Notes: generated by a model not told the origin, from the letters alone. Positions 9,701-17,482 are shown, counted from the stretch's first letter. The stretch: DNA of 40,920 nt from Rhizobacter sp. Root1221 (GCF_001425785.1 NZ_LMDI01000039.1:1-40920), one strand, 5' to 3'. Program-made: numbers and translations.

Positions 9701-10390
9701 AACTTCCTGCACGACCAGCTCGAGTGGCTGGCCGAGGAACAGTTCGGCCTGGCCGCGTCCGAGCGGCTGCAGGACCGCCTGCGCAAGCGCTGCGACCGGC
9801 AGGGCTGGGGCCACCGCGCCGACGACGTGGTGGCGTGGCTCGGCGACGTGGTGTCGCGTCCGCTGCCGCCGGTGGGCGCCGCGCTCGACGCGCTGGCCGG
9901 ACGCCTGCCCGAAATGGAATTCTGGTTCCCGAGCGACGCCTTGGCCACCGGCGAGGTGGACCGCCTCTGCCGCGAGCACCTGCTGGGTGGCATCGCCCGG
10001 CCCGCGCTGCCCGAGCGCGAGTTGCGCGGCATGCTGATGGGTTTCGCCGACCTCGTGTTTTTCCACGGCGGGAAGTACTGGGTGCTCGACTACAAGTCCA
10101 ACGCCCTCGGCACCCGCGACGCCGACTACACCCGCGGCGCGCTGGAGGCCTCGATGGCCGAACACCGGTATGACGTGCAGGCCGCGCTGTACCTGCTGGC
10201 GCTGCACCGGCTGCTGAAGATCCGCCTCGGCGCGGCCTACGATCCGGCCGAACACCTCGGTGGCGCCGTCTACCTGTTCCTGCGGGGAATCCACGGGCCG
10301 GCGTCGGGTTGCTGCCACGTGCCGGCGCACCCGGAATTCCTCGACGCGCTCGACGATGCGTTCGGCAGCCTGGCGGAGGGCGTGCGATGA
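6791..10390 (+). CDS. recB: RecB helicase-nuclease subunit of exodeoxyribonuclease V
   Basis: RecB is the 3'-5' helicase and the only nuclease of RecBCD. The protein is about 1199 aa. Walker A is at residues 19-27 (EASAGTGKT, Lys26). UvrD-like motifs follow: LIDEFQDTSPVQYRLFD (Walker B), GDPKQSIYGFRGAD, VITVHKSKGLEYPVVLLPF and LLYVALTRAR. The C-terminal RecB nuclease domain is intact, with Asp1087 in GFADLVFF and Asp1100/Lys1102 in LDYKSN. I chose the ATG at 6791 because AGGAG at 6780-6784 sits 6 bases before it; a GTG at 6788 is possible but too close to that site. It overlaps recC by 8 bases, and its stop overlaps the recD start as ATGA. Confidence 0.96.
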   Translation: MSEPLAALSLPLWGSRLIEASAGTGKTWTIAALYLRLVLGHGADGAAFQRPLAPSEVLVLTFTRAATRELSDRIRSRLLEAARCFRGDAPPGDPLLADLLAEYPEGPARAAAAWRLGAAAEGMDDAAVFTIDAWCQRMLREHAFDSGSLFDEELVPDDSTLRDEAVRDYWRQHLYPLSAAQLEVVLSVWKDVDALGADVRNLLRHPQGAPAAEPLGALVDRLSAAFVAQKGDWPARVAVMRHWLQAQCDLKHVDGKRLRPSWFNPWLDALAQWAGTPDALRAAVKKGAERLTPDGLREVWKGAEPLDLPAEFEAFGELMALPGWSPAIRLHAAAHVGQRLQWLKRQSGRFGFDDMLDRLDVALAGPNGERLRERIATQYPVALIDEFQDTSPVQYRLFDRLYRTAANDPATALLLIGDPKQSIYGFRGADIHSYLLARRATEGRHYVLDTNHRSTGGLVAAVNHLFELAEGRDGPGAFLLRARGDHPLPFLPVKARGREEHLRTSDGPVPAVTLCLDGELLDGKTSQRRFAAASAERIVTWLNDPEAGFEGGSEGFVRLRPADIAVLVRTGQEAEAVRRELRRRGVSSVFLSDRHSVFASPEAADLLRWLRAVAEPLDAHLVRAALATVTMARSLDELATLADDDTVFDQRTEDLRELHRTWLGQGVLTMLRQTLHVLSLPSRWLAMPDGERRLTNYLHLAELLQAASTHLDNEHALVRWLAERIADGADGADEQIVRLESDADLVKVITVHKSKGLEYPVVLLPFATAVRSARPRGPAAVSVMGANGERELHLEPSGEVVALAERERLQEDLRLLYVALTRARHALWVGVAALQQDKVCVAHRSAFGYLAAGGSPVTEDGLVAAVDALASGHGEVLAEPVNAAPARTPLRRHDQDVPLVTPVPYAARFERRWSVGSFSSMVRHIAHAPMPPLAGVVREDEVLASADRNTAVPAAATQPWHTFPRGALPGNFLHDQLEWLAEEQFGLAASERLQDRLRKRCDRQGWGHRADDVVAWLGDVVSRPLPPVGAALDALAGRLPEMEFWFPSDALATGEVDRLCREHLLGGIARPALPERELRGMLMGFADLVFFHGGKYWVLDYKSNALGTRDADYTRGALEASMAEHRYDVQAALYLLALHRLLKIRLGAAYDPAEHLGGAVYLFLRGIHGPASGCCHVPAHPEFLDALDDAFGSLAEGVR

Positions 10391-12363
10391 CCCCGGGCAT
10401 CCAGATGGACGCGTTCGACGACCTGCTGCCGCCGGAGAAGCGCCCGCCGCTGTCGGGCGCCGAGGCGCTGGCCGCGCTGAAGGCGTGGGCGGACGCCGGA
10501 TCCGTGCGCCACCTCGACCACATGTTCGCCCGCTTCATGGCCGAACGGGCGCCCCACGACCCCGCGCCGGTGCTGATGGCCGCCGCGATGCTCGTGCACA
10601 TGGAAGGGCGCGGGCACACGTGCCTCGTGGTCGACGAACTGGTGTCGCGCGCGCACGAGTTGCTGGGCTGGACCGACCTGGCGCTGGAAGCCTGGGACAC
10701 CGTGGCGGCGCGCCTGCCGCGGCAGACGGCCCACTGGTTGGCTGCACTGCGCAGCAGCCCGGTGGTGGGCCACGAGGCCGCCGGCAGCGAACCGCTCGTG
10801 CTGTCGGGCGAGCGGCTGTACTTGCGGCGCTACTGGCTCGACGAGCAGCGGGTGGGCCGCCAGGTGGCCCGCCGCGTGGCCGCGCACGACACGGTGGACG
10901 AAGCCGTGGCCCGCCGCTGGCTCGACGCGTTGTTCCCGCCCGCGCCGGCCTTCGACTGGCAGAAGTTTGCCTGCGCGGTGGCGCTGCGTGCGCGGCTGTC
11001 GGTGATCACCGGAGGCCCCGGCACCGGCAAGACCTACACCGCGGCCCGCCTGCTCGCGCTGCTGTGGGCCGTGGACCCGGCCCCGGCGCGGTTGCGCATC
11101 GCGCTGGCCGCACCCACCGGCAAGGCCGCGGCGAGGCTCAAGCAGTCCATCTCCACCGCCCTGGCCGACCTGCAGGCGAAGGTGGGTGACACCTTGCCGC
11201 TCACCGACTGGGTCTCCCACCTGGAAAGCGCCCGCACGCTGCATTCGCTGCTGGGCGCCCGGCCCGACACGCGCCGGCTGCAGCACGACGCCGCACACCC
11301 GCTCGACGTGGACGTGCTGCTCGTGGACGAGGCGTCGATGGTGCACCTGGAGATGATGGCGTCGCTGCTCGACGCGTTGCCGCCGAACGCCCGCATCGTG
11401 CTGCTGGGCGACAAGGACCAGCTCGCGTCCGTCGAGGCCGGGGCGGTGCTGGGCGACCTGTGCCGCGGCGCCGAAGAGGGCCGCTACGACACCGAGACAC
11501 GGCGCTATGCCGAGGCCGTGTCGGGCCAGCGCCTGCCCGATGCGTACGCGGGCGGTGGTCCCGCGCTGGCGCAGCAGACCGTGATGCTGCGCGAAAGCCG
11601 GCGCTTCGAAGGCGCCATCGGCCAGCTCGCGCTGGCGGTGAACGAAGGCGCCACGGCGCGGGCCACGGTGCTGCTGCGCGACGCGCGCCATGCCGGCGAA
11701 CTGGCGTGGGTGTCCGACACCTCGGCCCACGGCGCGGTGCGGCTCGCGGTGGCGGGCTACCGCCCGTGCCTCGACCTGCTGCGCGACCGGCCTGCTGCCG
11801 ACGAACAGCACGCGGCCTGGGCGCACGCCGTGCTGACGGCCTTCGACCGCTTCCGCCTGCTGTGCGCCGTGCGCGAAGGCGAGTGGGGCGTGGCCGGCCT
11901 GAACGAGGCCGTGCTCGCGGCGCTGGCACAGCAGAAGCTGCTGTCGCCGCGCGGCGAGTGGTACGAGGGCCGGCCGGTCATGGTCACCCGCAACATCGCG
12001 AGCGCGGGGGTCTTCAACGGGGACATCGGCATCGCGCTGCGGGCGCCGGGGGAGGGTGCGCCGCTGCGGGTGTACTTCCTCGAAGGGGACGCGGTGCGGT
12101 CGGTGGGCGTGAGCCGGCTGCCCGACGTGGAGACGGCCTTCGCCATGACGGTGCACAAGTCCCAGGGGTCCGAGTTCGAGCACACCGTGCTGGTGCTGCC
12201 CGAAACACCGAGCCGGGTGCTCACGCGCGAGCTGGTGTACACGGGCATCACCCGGGCGCGCAAGCGCTTCACGCTGGTGACCGGGCGCGAACGGGCATTT
12301 GCCGAGGCGCTGGCCCAGCAGACCCGCCGCTACAGCGGGCTGCTCGACGTCCTGGCGGGCTGA
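10387..12363 (+). CDS. recD: RecD helicase subunit of exodeoxyribonuclease V
   Basis: RecD is the 5'-3' superfamily 1B helicase of RecBCD. The protein is about 658 aa. The N-terminal roughly 190 residues are the RecD-specific region that contacts RecBC. Walker A is VITGGPGTGKTYTAARLL with Lys215. LLVDEASMVHLEMMASLLDAL is Walker B, VLLGDKDQLASVEAGAVLGDL is motif III, and the C-terminal TVHKSQGSEFEHTVLVLP plus YTGITRARKRFTLV are motifs V and VI. The start ATG at 10387 overlaps the recB stop (ATGA), the usual coupling in this operon. A second in-frame ATG at 10405 is possible. The gene order recC-recB-recD, without an intervening ptrA, is common in betaproteobacteria. Confidence 0.95.
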   Translation: MTPGIQMDAFDDLLPPEKRPPLSGAEALAALKAWADAGSVRHLDHMFARFMAERAPHDPAPVLMAAAMLVHMEGRGHTCLVVDELVSRAHELLGWTDLALEAWDTVAARLPRQTAHWLAALRSSPVVGHEAAGSEPLVLSGERLYLRRYWLDEQRVGRQVARRVAAHDTVDEAVARRWLDALFPPAPAFDWQKFACAVALRARLSVITGGPGTGKTYTAARLLALLWAVDPAPARLRIALAAPTGKAAARLKQSISTALADLQAKVGDTLPLTDWVSHLESARTLHSLLGARPDTRRLQHDAAHPLDVDVLLVDEASMVHLEMMASLLDALPPNARIVLLGDKDQLASVEAGAVLGDLCRGAEEGRYDTETRRYAEAVSGQRLPDAYAGGGPALAQQTVMLRESRRFEGAIGQLALAVNEGATARATVLLRDARHAGELAWVSDTSAHGAVRLAVAGYRPCLDLLRDRPAADEQHAAWAHAVLTAFDRFRLLCAVREGEWGVAGLNEAVLAALAQQKLLSPRGEWYEGRPVMVTRNIASAGVFNGDIGIALRAPGEGAPLRVYFLEGDAVRSVGVSRLPDVETAFAMTVHKSQGSEFEHTVLVLPETPSRVLTRELVYTGITRARKRFTLVTGRERAFAEALAQQTRRYSGLLDVLAG

Positions 12364-12468
12364 CCAACGGTTTTCATATATCGACCGGCGCATCGGTTCG
12401 TTCCTGCGCGGGGGGCATGTCCCTAACCTGTCGTTTGTGTCCAGCACAGACGAAAGGCCCGTGGCGCC

Positions 12469-12936
12469 ATGTCCATCGCAGCAGAAGCCCTGTCCCTCCA
12501 CCCCGCGCTCAAGCGGGCCCGCGCCGCGGCGCGTGACATCGGCCAGCCATACGCCGGCAGCCTTCCGCCCGCGGACGCGTGGGCCCTGTTCCAGGCCGGC
12601 GAGGCCGTCATCGTCGACGTGCGCAGCGGCGAGGAGCGCAAGTTCGTGGGCCAGGTGCCCGGCGCCGTGCACGTGGCCTGGGCCAGCGGCACCGCGTTGA
12701 CGCGCAACCCGCGTTTCGTGCGCGAGCTCGAGGCCAAGGTGGGCCACGACCAGGTGGTGCTGCTGTTGTGCCGCAGCGGCAAGCGTTCGGCGCTGGCGGC
12801 GGAAGCGGCCACCAAGGCGGGCTTTGCCAACGCGTTCAACGTGCTCGAAGGATTCGAAGGGGAGCTCGACGCCGACAACCACCGCGGCACGGCAGACGGC
12901 TGGCGCTTCCGGGGCCTGCCGTGGGTGCAGGAGTGA
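12469..12936 (+). CDS. Rhodanese-domain sulfurtransferase of the encapsulin locus
   Basis: This is a single rhodanese domain of 155 aa without signal peptide, so cytosolic. EAVIVDVRSGEERKFVGQVPGAVHV is the N-terminal rhodanese signature. The active-site loop is CRSGKRS with Cys101 as the persulfide-carrying nucleophile, and VLEGFEGELD follows at the typical distance. Single-domain rhodaneses shuttle sulfane sulfur to acceptors. It is the first gene of the sulfur locus, and its stop overlaps the GTG start of the serine acetyltransferase gene by 3 bases. With an encapsulin and a cysteine desulfurase downstream, it probably carries sulfur to or from the compartment. That role is inferred from context. 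Confidence 0.9.
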   Translation: MSIAAEALSLHPALKRARAAARDIGQPYAGSLPPADAWALFQAGEAVIVDVRSGEERKFVGQVPGAVHVAWASGTALTRNPRFVRELEAKVGHDQVVLLLCRSGKRSALAAEAATKAGFANAFNVLEGFEGELDADNHRGTADGWRFRGLPWVQE

Positions 12937-13874
12937 GCGCCGCGGTCACCCCGGGGCTGGCCGACATCGTCGCGCAGCTGCGGTCCGCGCGGGAACGCTG
13001 GCGCGATGGGCAACACCGCCCGCGCGAGGCCACCGGCCGCGAGCTGCCGTCGCGCGAAGCGCTGTCGGCCATCGTGTCCGCGCTGCGCGGGGCCCTGTTC
13101 CCGATGCGGCTGGGCCCGCCCGACCTGCGCCAGGAAAACGAGGACTACTACGTCGGCCACACGCTCGACGTCACGCTCGGCGCGCTGCTCACGCAGGTGC
13201 AGCTCGAGCTGCGGTACCACGCCCGCCAGGGCAGCGAACCCGGTGCCACCACCGAGGCGCGTGCAGTCGACGTGGTGCGGTCGTTTGGCGCCGCGCTGCC
13301 GTCCATCCGCGAGCTGCTCGACAGCGACGTGCTGGCCGCCTACCGCGGTGACCCGGCCGCGCACAGCGTCGACGAGGTGCTGCTCTGCTATCCCGGCATC
13401 CATGCGGTCATCCACCACCGATTGGCGCACCAGTTGCATGTGCTCGGCGTGCCGCTGCTCGCACGCATCGTGGCCGAACTGGCCCACGGCGAGACGGGCA
13501 TCGACATCCACCCCGGTGCACGCATTGGGCCCGGATTCTTCATCGACCACGGCACCGGCGTCGTGATCGGCGAGACGGCGGAGATCGGCAGCAATGTGCG
13601 CCTGTACCAGGCGGTGACGCTGGGCGCCAAGCGGTTCGTGACGGACGACGACGGCCATCTGCAGAAGGGGGGCGCACGCCACCCGATCGTGGAGGACGAG
13701 GTGGTGATCTACGCCGGCGCCACGATCCTCGGGCGCGTGACGATCGGCCGCGGGTCGGCCATCGGCGGCAACGTGTGGCTCACGCGCAGCGTGCCTCCGG
13801 GCAGCCGCATCACGCAGGCGCAATCGCGGGAGGGCTCGCGGGACGACCCGGACGCCGGGCGCACGGTGCTCTGA
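12933..13874 (+). CDS. epsC: Serine O-acetyltransferase (EpsC type)
   Basis: The enzyme acetylates L-serine with acetyl-CoA to O-acetylserine, the precursor of cysteine. The protein is about 313 aa. The N-terminal half is helical (SAT domain, up to about residue 180). The C-terminal part is a left-handed beta-helix of hexapeptide repeats: TGIDIHPGARIGPGFFIDHG, GVVIGETAEIGSNVRLYQAV, then IVEDEVVIYAGATILGRVTI. The catalytic His is His206 in FIDHGTG. The length and N-terminal extension match the EpsC-type enzymes of Burkholderiales rather than enterobacterial CysE. I chose the GTG at 12933, overlapping the rhodanese stop; a GTG at 12921 is also in frame. The setting suggests it feeds cysteine to the encapsulated desulfurase. 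Confidence 0.92.
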   Translation: MSAAVTPGLADIVAQLRSARERWRDGQHRPREATGRELPSREALSAIVSALRGALFPMRLGPPDLRQENEDYYVGHTLDVTLGALLTQVQLELRYHARQGSEPGATTEARAVDVVRSFGAALPSIRELLDSDVLAAYRGDPAAHSVDEVLLCYPGIHAVIHHRLAHQLHVLGVPLLARIVAELAHGETGIDIHPGARIGPGFFIDHGTGVVIGETAEIGSNVRLYQAVTLGAKRFVTDDDGHLQKGGARHPIVEDEVVIYAGATILGRVTIGRGSAIGGNVWLTRSVPPGSRITQAQSREGSRDDPDAGRTVL

Positions 13875-13890
13875 CAAGGTGGAGGACACG

Positions 13891-14121
13891 GTGGAATCGA
13901 TGGGGGAGCGTTTCGGCGCGGCCGTGCGGCGGTTGCGTGAATCGAAGGGCTGGTCGCAGGAGCGGCTGGCCGGGCACGCGGCGCTGAACCGGTCGTACAT
14001 GGGCGAAATCGAGCGCGCCACCGCGATGCCGTCGCTCGCCACCGCGGCGAAGCTGGCCCAGGCCCTCGAGGTCTCGTTGTCCGAACTCATCTCCCATTGC
14101 GAAGCGCCCGTCACGGGCTGA
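13891..14121 (+). CDS. XRE-family helix-turn-helix regulator of the sulfur/encapsulin locus
   Basis: This small regulator of about 76 aa consists almost only of a Cro/CI-type HTH. FGAAVRRLRESKGWSQERLA gives helices 1-2, HAALNRSYMGEIERATAMPS covers the recognition helix, and the rest is the LATAAKLAQALEVSLSELI helix pair. I chose the GTG at 13891 because GGAGG at 13881-13885 lies 5 bases before it; an upstream GTG at 13879 and the ATG at 13900 are alternatives. It lies 16 bases after the acetyltransferase gene and 109 bases before the encapsulin gene, so it is likely co-transcribed with the first part of the locus and may control the promoter in front of the shell gene. No ligand domain is present. 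Confidence 0.88.
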   Translation: MESMGERFGAAVRRLRESKGWSQERLAGHAALNRSYMGEIERATAMPSLATAAKLAQALEVSLSELISHCEAPVTG

Positions 14122-14230
14122 ATTCATGGCTTGGTGGCTATAGCCGGTTGATGGGCCGGCGCCGGAACTCGACACTTGCCTTAGTTGTTTTTCGTCCATC
14201 GACATTCGTTTTTCTTCTACTGGAGATCCC
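14122..14230 (+). promoter_or_regulatory. Encapsulin-gene leader with a short palindrome
   Basis: This 109-base gap precedes the shell gene. It holds a perfect 10-bp palindrome GGCTATAGCC at 14136-14145, a possible operator for the XRE protein encoded just upstream. It also holds a T-rich stretch in which a TCGACA...GTTTTTC pattern occurs twice (about 14169-14215), and a good ribosome-binding site (TGGAG, about 14220-14224) before the ATG at 14231. I cannot pick a confident -35/-10 pair. Confidence 0.4.
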
Positions 14231-15172
14231 ATGGCAGACCATCAGCCCGTGTCCGCGCCGGACCAACGCGCCCTCGGCGACAACGCCGCCCGCCAGCTTG
14301 CCAACGCGACCAAGACCGCGCCGATCCTGTCCGTCATCAGCCCGCGCTGGCTGACACACCTGCTGCAGTGGCTGCCGGTCGAGGCGGGCATCTACCGCCT
14401 GAACCAGGTGCGCAACCCGCAGGACGTGCAGGTGCTGTGCGCCAAGCGCGACGAGGCCGAGCTGCCCACCACGTTCGTCGACTACGAGGAACAGCCGCGC
14501 GAGTACTTCCTGAACTCGGTGAGCACCGTGCTCGACGTGCACACCCGCGTGTCGGACCTGTACAGCAGCCCGCACGACCAGATCAAGGAACAGCTGCGCC
14601 TCACGATCGAGACGATCAAGGAAAAGCAGGAGAGCGAGCTGATCAACAACGCCGACTACGGCCTGCTCGCCAGCGTCCACCCCGACCAGATCGTGTACCC
14701 GCTCACCGGTGCCCCCACGCCCGACGACTTCGACGAGCTGCTGACGAAGGTGTGGAAGGAGCCCGCGTTTTTCCTGACCCACCCGCTGGCCATCGCCGCC
14801 TTCGGCCGCGAGTGCACGCGCCGCGGCGTGCCGCCGCCCACCGTGAGCCTCTTCGGTTCGCAGTTCCTGACGTGGCGCGGTATTCCGCTGATCCCGTCCG
14901 ACAAGGTGCCGGTGGCCGACGGCAAGACCAAGGTGCTGCTGCTGCGTGTCGGCGAGAAGCGCCAGGGTGTGGTGGGCCTGTACCAGCCGGGCCTCGCGGG
15001 TGAGCAGAGCCCGGGCCTGTCGGTGCGTTTCATGGGCATCAACCGCAGCGCCATCTCGTCGTACCTGATCTCGCTGTACTGCTCCCTGGCCGTGCAGACG
15101 CCGGATGCGCTGGCCGTGCTCGAGGACGTCGAGGTGGGCAAGTACCACGAGTACCCGGACACCTACAAGTGA
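14231..15172 (+). CDS. Family 2A encapsulin nanocompartment shell protein (SrpI-like)
   Basis: The protein is 313 aa and matches the SrpI/family 2A encapsulin shell, an HK97-fold protein that self-assembles into a closed icosahedral compartment. Family-typical stretches are ATKTAPILSVISPRWLTHLL near the N-terminus, the extended N-arm, SVSTVLDVHTRVSDLYSSPH, ESELINNADYGLLASV, GRECTRRGVPPPTVSLFGSQ and the C-terminal RFMGINRSAISSYLISLYCS. No cyclic-nucleotide-binding insertion is present, which separates 2A from 2B. The next gene, 8 bases downstream, is a cysteine desulfurase with a disordered N-terminal extension, the standard 2A cargo. Published work on cyanobacterial SrpI and Acinetobacter homologues links this pair to sulfur starvation and storage of elemental sulfur. 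The same role here is inferred. GGAG precedes the ATG by 6 bases. Confidence 0.95.
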   Translation: MADHQPVSAPDQRALGDNAARQLANATKTAPILSVISPRWLTHLLQWLPVEAGIYRLNQVRNPQDVQVLCAKRDEAELPTTFVDYEEQPREYFLNSVSTVLDVHTRVSDLYSSPHDQIKEQLRLTIETIKEKQESELINNADYGLLASVHPDQIVYPLTGAPTPDDFDELLTKVWKEPAFFLTHPLAIAAFGRECTRRGVPPPTVSLFGSQFLTWRGIPLIPSDKVPVADGKTKVLLLRVGEKRQGVVGLYQPGLAGEQSPGLSVRFMGINRSAISSYLISLYCSLAVQTPDALAVLEDVEVGKYHEYPDTYK

Positions 15173-15180
15173 TCTGACCC

Positions 15181-17058
15181 ATGTCGACCTCCGACGTGCT
15201 GAGCCCGGGCTTGCCGCCGGGCCTGCCGGACCCGGCCGCCATTGCGCGGCTGGCCGGTGAACTCTTCTCTGCCTTGCCCGGTCTGTCGGCCGCGGGTGGG
15301 GTGCCCGTGCCGGCGAACCCGCACCCGGCCGGCCTGTCGTTGCCCCCGGGCGTGACCGGGCCGGCCACGCCGGCGGCGGTGCCGTTCGGTGCCGTGCCGC
15401 CTGGGGCGAACCTGGTGCCCACCTCGCCCCAGGCGCCCGCGAACATGTTGGCTTCGGCGCCCGCATTGCGGCCCCACGCGCAGGCGCCCAACGCCGTGCC
15501 CGATCACCTGCTGAGCGCCGCTCCGGCCTACGACGGGCGCGCCGGCACCCATGCGATCGGTGTGCCACCGGTGCCGGCGGCCGCCGCCCCGTACTACTTC
15601 CTCGATGGCGGTGGCATCCCCGGCCGCGACGCGGTGGACGTGCCCGTGGACGACCGTGTCACCACGCAGTCCTTCGGGCTGCCGGGCAACGACGTGTTGC
15701 GCGGTCTGCTGTCGGAAGAACCGCGCCGCGCCACGCTGCCGGCGGAACCGGCCGGCGCGCCGTTCTACTTCATCGACACCTCGGCGGAGCGAACGCACAA
15801 CGGGCGCGAAATCCCGCAGGCGTCGTCGTCGGCTCACCCGCCGTTCGACGTGCATGCGGTGCGGCGTGACTTCCCGATCCTGCAGGAGCGGGTCAACGGC
15901 CGGCAGCTGGTGTGGTTCGACAACGCGGCCACCACGCACAAGCCGCAGTCGGTGATCGACCGCATCGCGTACTTCTACGCCCACGAGAACTCGAACATCC
16001 ACCGCGCCGCGCACGAGCTGGCCGCGCGGGCCACCGATGCCTACGAGAAGGCCCGCGAGACGGTGCGCCGGTTCATCGGCGCGTCGTCCACCGAGGAGAT
16101 CATCTTCGTGCGGGGCACCACCGAGGCCATCAACCTCGTGGCCAAGAGCTGGGGCGCGAAGCACATCGGGCCGGGCGACGAGATCATCGTGTCGCACCTC
16201 GAGCACCACGCGAACATCGTGCCGTGGCAGCAGCTCGCGTCCGAGAAGGGCGCGAAGATCCGTGTCATCCCGGTGGACGACTCGGGGCAGGTGCTGCTGG
16301 ACGAGTACCAGAAGCTGCTGAACGACCGCACGAAGATCGTGTCGGTGACCCAGGTGTCGAACGCGCTGGGCACCGTGGTGCCGGTGCGGGAAATCGTCGA
16401 GATGGCCCACCGGGCCGGCGCCCGCGCGCTGGTGGATGGCGCGCAGTCGGTGTCGCACATGAAAGTGGATGTGCGCGCGCTCGACGCCGACTTCTTCGTG
16501 CTCTCGGGCCACAAGATCTTCGGCCCCACCGGCATTGGCGTGGTGTACGGCAAGCGTGACGTGCTCGCCGACATGCCGCCGTGGCAGGGCGGTGGCAACA
16601 TGATCGCCGACGTGACCTTCGAGCGCACCGTGTACCACGCACCGCCCACGCGGTTCGAGGCCGGCACGGGCAACATCGCCGACGCGGTGGGGCTGGGCGC
16701 GGCGCTGGAGTACGTGGAACGCATCGGCATCGAGAACATCGGCCGCTACGAACATGCGTTGCTCGACTACGCCACCCACCACGTCAAGCCCATCCCGGGC
16801 GTGCGGCTGGTGGGCACGGCGAAGGACAAGGCCAGCGTGCTGTCGTTCGTGCTCGACGGCTACACCACCGAGGAGGTGGGCAAGGCGCTGAACCAGGAGG
16901 GCATCGCGGTGCGCACCGGGCACCACTGCGCCCAGCCCATCCTGCGGCGCTTCGGCCTGGAGACCACGGTGCGTCCGTCGCTCGCGTTCTACAACACGTG
17001 CGAAGAGGTGGACCGGCTGGTGACGGTGGTGCGGCGCTTGTCGGCGGCGCGGCGGTAG
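15181..17058 (+). CDS. Encapsulin cargo cysteine desulfurase (SufS type) with disordered N-terminal targeting domain
   Basis: The protein is 625 aa in two parts. Residues 1 to about 220 are Pro/Ala/Gly-rich and presumably disordered. They contain a conserved-looking amphipathic motif (LPDPAAIARLAGELFSALPG, about 15-34) and two related motifs, APYYFLD at 136-142 and APFYFID at 193-199. Residues about 221-625 are a type II (SufS/CsdA) PLP-dependent cysteine desulfurase: VWFDNAATTHKPQSVID, ENSNIHRAAHELA, the PLP lysine Lys445 in SGHKIFGPTG, and the persulfide cysteine Cys583 in RTGHHCAQP. It converts cysteine to alanine and sulfane sulfur. In family 2A systems the disordered domain directs loading into the shell. 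That this one does so is inferred from the adjacent shell gene. No sufBCD or sufE is adjacent, which argues against a housekeeping Fe-S role. Confidence 0.95.
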   Translation: MSTSDVLSPGLPPGLPDPAAIARLAGELFSALPGLSAAGGVPVPANPHPAGLSLPPGVTGPATPAAVPFGAVPPGANLVPTSPQAPANMLASAPALRPHAQAPNAVPDHLLSAAPAYDGRAGTHAIGVPPVPAAAAPYYFLDGGGIPGRDAVDVPVDDRVTTQSFGLPGNDVLRGLLSEEPRRATLPAEPAGAPFYFIDTSAERTHNGREIPQASSSAHPPFDVHAVRRDFPILQERVNGRQLVWFDNAATTHKPQSVIDRIAYFYAHENSNIHRAAHELAARATDAYEKARETVRRFIGASSTEEIIFVRGTTEAINLVAKSWGAKHIGPGDEIIVSHLEHHANIVPWQQLASEKGAKIRVIPVDDSGQVLLDEYQKLLNDRTKIVSVTQVSNALGTVVPVREIVEMAHRAGARALVDGAQSVSHMKVDVRALDADFFVLSGHKIFGPTGIGVVYGKRDVLADMPPWQGGGNMIADVTFERTVYHAPPTRFEAGTGNIADAVGLGAALEYVERIGIENIGRYEHALLDYATHHVKPIPGVRLVGTAKDKASVLSFVLDGYTTEEVGKALNQEGIAVRTGHHCAQPILRRFGLETTVRPSLAFYNTCEEVDRLVTVVRRLSAARR

Positions 17059-17482
17059 ATCGCGGGCCTGCGGGCACTGCTGTCTGGGGAAGATCTCGGG
17101 TCATCCCGGCGAACGCCCACTGCTGTCCGGGGAAAATCTCGGGTCATCCCGGCGAACGCCGGGACCCACTGCGGCCAGGCGCGGCGACGTTCCGGTCACA
17201 TCTGGCCTGATACCCCCGCCTCAACGCTTCTCTCGACAGCGTGGAACGTTTGGGCCCGCTGCAGGCAACACCTGCTCTGCATCACACGCTCGAGCCCATG
17301 CGTCCAGTGGGTCCCGGTTTTCACCGGGATGACCCGAGATTTTCCCCGGACAGCAGTGGGCGAACACCGGCCCACTGGTGGCCAAGAGTTGAGTCCCGGC
17401 AGCCGACCGCCGGCGTGGTGCAATAGGCGAGTCGTCGGCCGCGAGCGTTTGCCACTCGCCCGACTCACCTACAAGGAACACC
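17059..17482. repeat. Gene-free stretch with a 43-bp tandem repeat and an inverted copy
   Basis: No convincing gene lies between the desulfurase stop and 17483. A 43-bp unit (starting CACTGCTGTC, containing CTCGGGTCATCCCGGCGAAC) occurs twice head to tail at 17075-17117 and 17118-17160 with about two mismatches. An inverted copy is at 17322-17358. The inversion also includes CCGGGACCCACTG (17159-17171) against its complement (17305-17315 and the base before). The whole is therefore a stem of about 54 bases per arm around a loop of about 133 bases. A 14-bp match to its end (GACAGCAGTGGGCG) is at 1381-1394. The structure resembles dispersed REP/MITE-like intergenic elements of high-GC betaproteobacteria. 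A further 7-bp hairpin is at 17426-17460. Confidence 0.8.
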
